Shown piece by piece: positions 1 through 5,452 of a stretch of DNA of 21,451 bases (position 1 is its first letter; every line of letters begins with the position of its first letter). A program made the position numbers and the translations under genes. Below the pieces are notes generated by a model. That model saw only the letters and a program-made list of their open reading frames with translations. It was not told the DNA's origin and ran no database searches. The stretch spans positions 1 to 21,451 of the forward strand of contig DASUUH010000151.1 of assembly GCA_036374175.1 (NCBI GenBank). The letters run 5' to 3'. The DNA comes from JASLBX01 sp036374175 (GTDB lineage: Bacteria; Actinomycetota; Actinomycetes; Jiangellales; Jiangellaceae).

Positions 1-1203
1 GGCACCCGACATTGCAGTGATCATCACCCCGGCGGCTGCCAGCCCGCCGCCGACGCCCAGCAGTAGGAAGCCGGGAAGCAGGTCGGCAAGGTAACTGCCG
101 TCCGCGGGTAGCCGGCTCAACAGGAGGGCGCCACTGGCGCCGACGGCTAGCCCGGTAGCGATAACGGGCTTGGCACCGAACCGTGAGATCAGGTGACCAC
201 CACCGTGTGCGGCGGCCACGATGGCCAGCGCGACCGGCAAGAACTCGACGCCAGTGCGCAGCGCGGAATGTCCCAGCGCGGACTGCAGGTAGAGCGATGA
301 GAAGAAGAAGCCGGAGAAGACCGGGCCCATGCCCAGGATCATCAACACCAGCGCGACGACTGTCGGCCGACGCCGGAACACCGACAGCGGCACGAGGGGA
401 TGCCGCACCACCCGCTCAACCAGCACGAATACGGCAAACCCAGCCGCCGCCAGCGCGAACAGCCCGATGGTCCGCGCCGAAGCCCAGCCGGCGGACTCCG
501 CCCCGACAAGCCCGTAGATCAGTGCGACCAGGCTGCCGGTAGCCAGCAGCGCGCCGGCCGGATCCAGACGGCCGGCGCCAACCGGCAGAACCGGCGGGAC
601 AATCCGGACCACCGCGACAGCGATGATGACGCCCACCGGCACATTGATCAGGAAGATCGCCTGCCACCCGAACGCTTGGGTGAGCACGCCGCCGATGAGC
701 ACACCCACCGCGCCACCGCTCGCGGCCACCGCCGCCCAGACCGCGAGGGCCCGATGGCGTGCTGTGCCCTCCGGGAACAGCGTCGTGATCAACGCGAGTG
801 CCGCGGGCGACAGCAGTGCCGCACCCACCCCCTGGGCGGCACGGGCGGTGATCAGCAAGCCGGGCGCCGACGCCAGCGCAGCGGTGAGCGAGGCAACCGT
901 GAACACTGCGAGCCCGGCAAGGAACATCCGCCGCCGGCCGAACAGGTCGCCGGCCCGGCCACCGAGAATGATCAATCCGCCGAACGCCAGCGTGTAGGCC
1001 GTGACGACCCACTGTAGGTCGGCGAGCGCCAGACCGACGTCCGCCTGGATCGACGGCATGGCGACGTTAACCACGGTGAGGTCGAGGATGAGCATGAACT
1101 GCGCTGCGCAGAGCAGGACGACGACCAACCAGGCTCGCCGGCCGCCCACCGCGTGGTCCTTTTCGGCGACCCGCTCAGGATCGCGAGTCGATGTCTCGTG
1201 CAT
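1..1203 (-). CDS. DHA2-type (EmrB/QacA-like) MFS drug efflux transporter, 3' end beyond the window
   Basis: An integral-membrane proton-coupled exporter, most likely for drugs or other toxic organic compounds. The first 401 codons are present and the frame is still open at base 1, so the C-terminus is missing. A short cytoplasmic head (about 20 residues) leads into TM1, which carries the DHA2 signature LDLTVVNVAMPSIQ. The next loop has the MFS motif GGRAGDLFGRRRMF between TM2 and TM3, and TM5 has the glycine-rich antiporter-type stretch GGAVGVLIGGVLTQ. Alternating hydrophobic segments continue to the edge, as in 14-TM members. The ATG at 1203 follows AGGAGA about 10 bases upstream. It is divergent from a TetR-family gene with a palindrome between them, the usual arrangement for a repressor-controlled pump. 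The family call is secure; the substrate is unknown. Confidence 0.92.
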   Translation of the reverse strand, partial: MHETSTRDPERVAEKDHAVGGRRAWLVVVLLCAAQFMLILDLTVVNVAMPSIQADVGLALADLQWVVTAYTLAFGGLIILGGRAGDLFGRRRMFLAGLAVFTVASLTAALASAPGLLITARAAQGVGAALLSPAALALITTLFPEGTARHRALAVWAAVAASGGAVGVLIGGVLTQAFGWQAIFLINVPVGVIIAVAVVRIVPPVLPVGAGRLDPAGALLATGSLVALIYGLVGAESAGWASARTIGLFALAAAGFAVFVLVERVVRHPLVPLSVFRRRPTVVALVLMILGMGPVFSGFFFSSLYLQSALGHSALRTGVEFLPVALAIVAAAHGGGHLISRFGAKPVIATGLAVGASGALLLSRLPADGSYLADLLPGFLLLGVGGGLAAAGVMITAMSGA

Positions 1204-1260
1204 GGCCGACGTTCTCCTGTTCCAGGACTAGATCCGTTATTGGACTGTGTCTAGTTAATG

Positions 1261-1280
1261 AACACTGTTTAGATAGTGTT
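1261..1280. promoter_or_regulatory. Candidate TetR operator (imperfect 20-bp palindrome)
   Basis: AACACT-N8-AGTGTT, symmetric at 16 of 20 positions and centred between 1270 and 1271. It lies in the 170-base gap between the divergent efflux and TetR genes. Its right end overlaps a TTGACA (1279-1284) that could be a -35 element for the TetR gene, although I see no good -10 at the matching distance. Size and position fit a TetR dimer site that represses both genes. The assignment is inferred from symmetry and context only. Confidence 0.55.
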
Positions 1281-1373
1281 GACACATCACGCGGGGCCAG
1301 ACAACAACCAAGGGGCCCGATCGGTTCAGTAGTGGACACTTCGGCGGGAACTGTCCGGGGAAGGTGATGCGGG

Positions 1374-1949
1374 ATGGCCGAGAAGGTCGACCGGCGGGTC
1401 CGTCGGACCAAGGAACTTCTGCGTGGAGCGCTGCTGTCCCTTATCAGGGAGAAGGGCTACGAGCGCATCACCGTGCAAGAGATCATCGACCGCGCCGACG
1501 TCGGCCGGTCGACCTTTTACGCACACTTCCGCGACAAGGAGGATCTCCTCGTCTACGGACTCGAGGAACTCCGCGACGCGTTCACCGCTCCCCCACCTGG
1601 CGGTCGTGAGCGGCCACCTGGGACCCGCACGCTCGCCGTGTTCGAACACTTCGCGGAGTACAACGACGTCTGGAAAGTCATGTCCGGCAAGCGCGGTGGG
1701 GAGACCTTCATCCGGTATATGCACGAGTTCCTGGCCAGCATGTTTCGCGACCAGTTCACTGCGCAGGCACCACCCGGAACGACTCAGGTACCAGTCGAGG
1801 CGCTCGCCGAATTCGCAGCGAGCACCCTGATCGGGCTCGGCATGAGGTGGTGGCAGCTTGGCGCGTTGCCACTCTCACCGCGCGAGGTCGATCGGATCTA
1901 CCGCCGGCTGACCGAACCGGCTATCGCGGCTGGCCTCAATCCGCGGTAA
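1374..1949 (+). CDS. TetR/AcrR-family transcriptional regulator
   Basis: A 191-residue one-component repressor. The N-terminal helix-turn-helix is typical: residues about 12-62, with ITVQEIIDRADVGRSTFYAHF forming the HTH and YAHFRDKEDLL closing the DNA-binding domain. The C-terminal half (about 75-191) is an all-helical ligand and dimerisation domain of the kind many TetR proteins share, with no diagnostic motif. The ATG at 1374 follows GGGGAAGG, a reasonable ribosome site. It is divergent from the efflux gene, so it most likely represses that pump and itself through the palindrome at 1261-1280 and is released by a pump substrate. The family is certain; the regulatory role is inferred from context. 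Confidence 0.93.
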   Translation: MAEKVDRRVRRTKELLRGALLSLIREKGYERITVQEIIDRADVGRSTFYAHFRDKEDLLVYGLEELRDAFTAPPPGGRERPPGTRTLAVFEHFAEYNDVWKVMSGKRGGETFIRYMHEFLASMFRDQFTAQAPPGTTQVPVEALAEFAASTLIGLGMRWWQLGALPLSPREVDRIYRRLTEPAIAAGLNPR

Positions 1950-2018
1950 GCCGCCGGGTGAGGTAGGGCCAGCAAGTATCGTGCCGCGTTTCGCGCAGAA
2001 ACGACATAGCATGGATGT

Positions 2019-2747
2019 GTGCACACGCGGATGCGCACGAGCCCGACGATCGCCATCGTCGTATATCAAGGCGTCCTCGTCGACGAGACGGATGCCTTCC
2101 GATTCGTGTTTTCTCACCTTTCCGAACTCGAGACGGTCCGAGTTGGCATCACTCGCGGTGAACATGCTGGTCCTGGCGGCGTAGAGGTCGCCGAAGCCAC
2201 CCTCGAAGAGATCGGCAACCCGGAGATCGTCGTGGTTCCCGGTGGCATCCGCTGTGACCGGTTGACCGAGATCGCCGATTGGCTGAAGACGGTGACGCCG
2301 GCCTGGATTGTCGCCAGTTCAACCGGTTCGACGCTGCTTGCGGCCGCCGGCTTGCTGCACCACAGGACTGCCGCAACTCACTGGCTGGCCGGTCCGCTTC
2401 TCGAGCGCTACGGCGCTTACCCGTCCCGGGAACCGCTTGTCGTTGACGGGCGTATCGTCACCTGCTCGGGCGCGTCGAGCGCGTTCCGGGCCGCGCTCGT
2501 GATCGCTGAAGCGTACGGCGGGCTCGAAGTCGTGCAGCAGATCCGTAGCGCCGTTGCGATCGGCCAGGCGCCAGAGACCCGCCCACACGAGGCCCTCTGG
2601 CAGCGGCTGTGGCACAGCATCAGGCGACCGCACCGTGAGCCCGAACTCGTACCGGCACGAAGCGACCCAATGATTACCGACTCCAACGTGCTGGACCTCG
2701 GAATGATCACTCTGGGCGGTACGCGAGACGACCGTAGCGACGCCTGA
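2019..2747 (+). CDS. DJ-1/PfpI-superfamily (GATase1-like) protein lacking the nucleophilic Cys
   Basis: A 242-residue cytoplasmic protein of the class I glutamine amidotransferase-like fold. It resembles the N-terminal domain of GlxA/FtrA-type AraC regulators but has no AraC HTH. The first strand is IAIVVYQGVLVDETDAF, followed by the acidic-strand stretch IVVVPGG (70-76). The nucleophile elbow reads VASSTGSTLLAAAGLL, and THW (120-122) follows. Relatives normally have Cys-Thr-Gly at the elbow; here residue 101 is Ser. About 50 extra C-terminal residues (190-242) are polar and unassigned. The GTG at 2019 is used for length; an in-frame ATG at 2031 is an alternative. TAGCAT at 2007-2012 lies 6 bases before the GTG, which would fit a leaderless message, but no -35 is clear. 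Its function is unknown, and it may be a non-enzymatic sensor. Confidence 0.85.
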   Translation: MHTRMRTSPTIAIVVYQGVLVDETDAFRFVFSHLSELETVRVGITRGEHAGPGGVEVAEATLEEIGNPEIVVVPGGIRCDRLTEIADWLKTVTPAWIVASSTGSTLLAAAGLLHHRTAATHWLAGPLLERYGAYPSREPLVVDGRIVTCSGASSAFRAALVIAEAYGGLEVVQQIRSAVAIGQAPETRPHEALWQRLWHSIRRPHREPELVPARSDPMITDSNVLDLGMITLGGTRDDRSDA

Positions 2748-2752
2748 CCCCA

Positions 2753-3031
2753 CTACCCGTTGTCGTCGGATGCGAGCGGAAACCGCAAGCTGACAGCGCC
2801 GCGTGTGTCGAGCCAAGCGGCCGCCGGGCTCCGGACGTAGCGCAGCACCACCTCGTCACAGTTCGGGCACCGGGCCACCCATCCAGGCGCACGGGAATAG
2901 ACCCGCAGGGCTGCGACGGCGCCGGTGTGCCCGCACGACGCGCAGCGCCCCACAGCGGTCGTCACGTCAACCGCGAAGACCTCCCGGAGTGGTCCGGCAA
3001 GCGCATTGCCGTCCTCGTACTGATCGATCAC
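2753..3031 (-). CDS. DUF6510-family zinc-ribbon protein
   Basis: A small 92-residue soluble protein. After the family-typical DGNALAGPLREVFAVDV it carries two CxxC knuckles, C30-x2-C33 and C55-x2-C58, separated by a short beta stretch, which is a zinc-ribbon (rubredoxin-like) arrangement. It ends with AWLDTRGAVSLRFPL. The GTG at 3031 is chosen because GGAGG sits 5 bases upstream and the codon begins 1 base after the reductase stop. An ATG at 3088 would give 111 residues but would overlap the reductase by 56 bases. It is the third gene of the molybdoenzyme and reductase unit. In my memory DUF6510 proteins recur in this setting in actinobacteria, so a role in assembly of, or electron transfer to, that pair is plausible but unproven. 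Confidence 0.85.
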   Translation of the reverse strand: MIDQYEDGNALAGPLREVFAVDVTTAVGRCASCGHTGAVAALRVYSRAPGWVARCPNCDEVVLRYVRSPAAAWLDTRGAVSLRFPLASDDNG

Positions 3032-3032
3032 G

Positions 3033-3797
3033 TCAACCTCCGGTGGGTCCGAAGCGTTCTGTCTTGATCGCGCTGGGTTCGTGGTCAAGGCTGGTTAGAA
3101 TGCCGGCCACGGCCTCGACGAACGAGGTAGGTCCACATACGAAGCACAGTGGTTCGAAATCGGGTGGCCAGCCGTGCGTGGTGATGTCGTCGACACCGAT
3201 CCGGCCGAGCGGTCGCGTCCAGCCCTCGGGAGCGGCCCGGGTGTAGACATATGCGACATCGACGCCATCCGCTGATCTCTCAAGTCGCCGGAGTTCGGCA
3301 GCGTAGTACCGCTCGCCGGGCGTGCGCACAGAGTAGATCAGCCGGAACGGCGTCCGGACGCCTGCAGCTTGTCGTGCGCGGACCATCGCCATCAACGGAA
3401 CAATCCCAGAGCCGCCGGCTACGAGCAGGACGGGCCGTGGATCGTCCGGGTGCCAGATGAACCAGCCTCCGACCGGGCCCCGTATCTCGACGGGGTCGCC
3501 GGCGGAGATCACTTCCGTCAAGTATGGCGACACCTCACCGTCGTCCACCCGCTGCACCGTCAACTCGACCCGGTCACCGTCCGACGGCGCGGCGATCGAA
3601 TAGCTTCGCTGTGTGCTGTATCCGTCTTCGGCTGTCAACCGGACATCAATGTGCTGGCCCGCAAGATGGCCGAGCCAACCGGGGACGTCGAATACGATCG
3701 TCCGCGCAGTCGGAGTCTCGTCCCAGGAATCCACCAGGCGGGCCACCCGCCAGACGAGCCGCTCGGTCAGTCGCCCTGGTACCGCTGCTCGCGCCAT
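3033..3797 (-). CDS. FAD/NAD(P)-binding oxidoreductase (ferredoxin reductase family)
   Basis: A 254-residue soluble flavin reductase that moves electrons between NAD(P)H and a partner protein. The FAD half contains RSYS (64-67), the flavin isoalloxazine/phosphate motif, and GPVGGWF (108-113). The nucleotide half has GGSGIVPL (128-135) and ends with CGPTSFVE (221-228), the usual CGP motif. It is the core FNR module only: no 2Fe-2S domain is attached, so it needs an external acceptor. It overlaps the molybdoenzyme gene upstream by 31 bases and is followed after 1 base by the zinc-ribbon gene, so the three are probably translated together. The natural inference is that it is the redox partner of the molybdoenzyme. 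Direction and physiological substrate cannot be read from sequence. Confidence 0.93.
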   Translation of the reverse strand: MARAAVPGRLTERLVWRVARLVDSWDETPTARTIVFDVPGWLGHLAGQHIDVRLTAEDGYSTQRSYSIAAPSDGDRVELTVQRVDDGEVSPYLTEVISAGDPVEIRGPVGGWFIWHPDDPRPVLLVAGGSGIVPLMAMVRARQAAGVRTPFRLIYSVRTPGERYYAAELRRLERSADGVDVAYVYTRAAPEGWTRPLGRIGVDDITTHGWPPDFEPLCFVCGPTSFVEAVAGILTSLDHEPSAIKTERFGPTGG

Positions 3798-4366
3798 GGG
3801 TCACCGTAGTCGTGGTAGCCGAGCGTCTCCCAGAATCCAGGCTCATCGTCGAGCAGCAGCTGAATGCCGTGTATCCACTTCGCCGACTTCCAGAAGTAGA
3901 GGTGTGGGACCAGTAGTCGGGCCGGCCCGCCGTGTTGTGGAGCCAGGTCGTCGCCGTCGTACCGGTACGCGATCCACGCCTTGCCATCCAGCAGGTCCTC
4001 GAGCGGCAGGTTGGTCGTGTAGCCCCCGTAGGAGTGCGCGAGTGCGTACTCGGCCGCAGTCTCGACGTCGCGCATGAGAGTGTCCAGCGACACACCCTCC
4101 CAGGCCGTTCCGAGCTTCGACCATTTCGTGACACAGTGAATGTCAACGGTGATCGTCTCGGACGGGAGCGCCGTCAATTGCGCCCACGACCACTTGTGCG
4201 ACTGACCGGCCTCAGTCGTGATCGCGAACTCCCATTCCGTCAACGGCACCCGCGGCGTGGGGCCGGCGGACAGCACAGGGAAGTCCTCAGTCAGGTACTG
4301 GCCCGGCGGAAGGTTAGGCCGCTCGGCTCGGCGGCGGCCACGGAAGCCCGGCGACACGATACTCAT
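3767..4366 (-). CDS. Sulfite-oxidase-like molybdopterin-dependent oxidoreductase (cytoplasmic)
   Basis: A 199-residue protein matching the Oxidored_molyb (SUOX/YedY-type) domain. Cys78 in DIHCVTKWSK is the predicted molybdenum thiolate ligand. Other family marks are WEGVSLDTLM, SYGGYTTNLPLEDL, GGPARLLVPHLYFWKSAKWI near residues 145-165, and a tryptophan-rich C-terminus. There is no Tat signal, haem domain or dimerisation domain, so unlike YedY/MsrP it should stay in the cytoplasm. The ATG at 4366 has a modest AGG about 9 bases upstream. It is the first gene of the three-gene unit with the FAD reductase and DUF6510 protein. The overlap with the reductase suggests stoichiometric expression of a two-component system. 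The substrate (sulfite, a sulfoxide or another oxyanion) is unknown. Confidence 0.92.
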   Translation of the reverse strand: MSIVSPGFRGRRRAERPNLPPGQYLTEDFPVLSAGPTPRVPLTEWEFAITTEAGQSHKWSWAQLTALPSETITVDIHCVTKWSKLGTAWEGVSLDTLMRDVETAAEYALAHSYGGYTTNLPLEDLLDGKAWIAYRYDGDDLAPQHGGPARLLVPHLYFWKSAKWIHGIQLLLDDEPGFWETLGYHDYGDPWREQRYQGD

Positions 4367-4470
4367 GCGCGGTACCTGCCAATCACGATTCGCGTACCCG
4401 CTAGGTCTACTGACCCGCTCGATGCGTTACACGCTCGGGCCCTCGGGCAAGCTCATCCTAGGCCGCACTC

Positions 4471-4501
4471 GGTGCCTCACGCCTCCCCGGCGTGAGGCAC
4501 C
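4471..4501 (-). terminator. Hairpin terminator after the DUF4383 gene
   Basis: A perfect 13-bp inverted repeat (arms 4471-4483 and 4489-4501) around a 5-base loop. It lies 21 bases beyond the DUF4383 stop and about 105 bases before the molybdoenzyme start, on the same strand. There is no T-run after the stem, which is common for terminators in GC-rich actinobacteria. It would insulate the molybdoenzyme unit from read-through. Confidence 0.75.
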
Positions 4502-4522
4502 TGCAACACCGTCACCCAGTGC

Positions 4523-4984
4523 TCAAGCGAGCGGACCCCGCGTGGTCCTCCTGGTCACCGCCCGGCCGAACAAGAAGCCCAGCGCGACCATGCCGACTCC
4601 AAGGAGCAGGTGTAGCCAGTTGTCCGCGTCGTTGAGCGGGACGAAGTTGGCGTCGGAGTCCTGGTCGATGAGCAGTCCGTAGATCCACAGGACCAGGTAG
4701 ACGATTCCACCGACTATCAGGAAGTACGTCGCGCCCGAAGCGGTTCGTGCGGCGGCCAGACCGACGATGCCGAACAGCAGGTGCACGATGTTGTGCAGGA
4801 TCGAGACCTGGAAGACGCCCAGGAGCATCGCTTCGGATTCATTGCCCGCGAACTCCATCGAGTCGAAGTCGGTGGTGATGCCTGGGATGAATCCGAGCAC
4901 ACCGACGAGGAGAAAAACGGCCGCGACGACAACCGTCGCCGTTTGTACCGGCGTGGCCATCATCTGGTTTCGGGTCCTAGCCAT
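4523..4984 (-). CDS. DUF4383 integral membrane protein
   Basis: A 153-residue protein with about four hydrophobic helices: near 12-32 (VVVAAVFLLVGVLGFIPG), about 55-80 (LLGVFQVSILHNIVHLLFGIVG), about 85-107 and about 125-145. The HNIVHLLFGIVGLA stretch and the NWLHLLLGVGMVALG repeat are hallmarks of DUF4383, whose function is unknown. The second ATG (4984) is chosen: GGAG lies 9 bases before it, whereas the same GGAG abuts the first ATG at 4993. A small hairpin (5007-5025) sits just upstream in the leader. It is a single-gene unit ended by the hairpin at 4471-4501. Confidence 0.88.
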   Translation of the reverse strand: MARTRNQMMATPVQTATVVVAAVFLLVGVLGFIPGITTDFDSMEFAGNESEAMLLGVFQVSILHNIVHLLFGIVGLAAARTASGATYFLIVGGIVYLVLWIYGLLIDQDSDANFVPLNDADNWLHLLLGVGMVALGFLFGRAVTRRTTRGPLA

Positions 4985-5006
4985 TGGGATCATCTCCGTT
5001 CAATCG

Positions 5007-5025
5007 CCACGGCGCTCCGCCGTGG
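5007..5025 (-). other. Leader hairpin upstream of the DUF4383 gene
   Basis: A perfect 7-bp inverted repeat, CCACGGC-GCTCC-GCCGTGG, ending about 22 bases before the DUF4383 start codon and about 7 bases before its ribosome site. It could be an mRNA structure in the 5' leader or an operator. No other evidence bears on its role. Confidence 0.4.
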
Positions 5026-5080
5026 ATGGAGACCCGTACCCACCCATTATGAACCTATGCGGCAAGTCGTTCGGCTGAAA

Positions 5081-5124
5081 TGACAGCTTTGGTGTCAGCA
5101 CCAATTGACAGGTTTGGTAGCAGC
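5081..5124. repeat. Imperfect direct repeat between DUF4383 and the rightward genes
   Basis: Two copies of about 19 bases start at 5081 (TGACAGCTTTGGTGTCAGCA) and 5106 (TGACAGGTTTGGTAGCAGC), 25 bases apart. The first copy also contains the inverted repeat TGACA-N7-TGTCA. They occupy the divergent intergenic region, and the second copy overlaps a candidate -35. Two regulator-binding sites are the simplest reading. Confidence 0.5.
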
Positions 5125-5133
5125 GAATAGCCT
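5105..5133 (+). promoter_or_regulatory. Candidate rightward promoter
   Basis: TTGACA (5105-5110), a 17-base spacer and TAGCCT (5128-5133) form a plausible housekeeping-sigma promoter. Transcription would start near 5140, about 30 bases before the ATG at 5172 of the small broken gene, and could continue into the peptidase gene at 5453. It overlaps the second direct repeat. Confidence 0.4.
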
Positions 5134-5171
5134 CACGCGAGATCCCATGTTCATCGAACGAACGGGACCTT

Positions 5172-5397
5172 ATGACGGCTCAGTTCCACGTCGTGGCGGT
5201 CGGCGCCGGCCACATGACCCCGTCCGCCGGCACGGCAATCGGACTGAGCAGCCTTCTTCATAGGCGCGTTTGTTCGCCTTACCGGTTTGCTGCCTTCCCA
5301 CCGGGTTCACCGCCCAGCGGCCCACACCGCCGCACCGGGCACGGCAGCCATCTACGCAATGCTCGCGGTCGCGGTCGAACTGGCCTTGAGGAGGTGA
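5172..5397 (+). pseudogene. Small gene apparently broken by a frameshift
   Basis: Two coding-like segments lie in different frames. From ATG 5172 the first 27 codons almost all end in G or C, then the bias fades. In the frame one base later, codons from about 5248 read AAFFIGAFVRLTGLL, and the run TAAIYAMLAVAVELALRR ends at a TGA (5395-5397), again with strong third-position GC. Removing one base near 5248-5260 would join them into a protein of about 74 residues with hydrophobic segments. GGGAC stands a few bases before the ATG and a promoter-like pair lies at 5105-5133. I do not recognise the family. It may be a true pseudogene, a sequencing error or coincidence. Confidence 0.33.
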
Positions 5398-5452
5398 GTG
5401 AGGCCAGCGTCATTGTTCGGGTGATACCAGTCATGAAGAAGGGACAACACCC

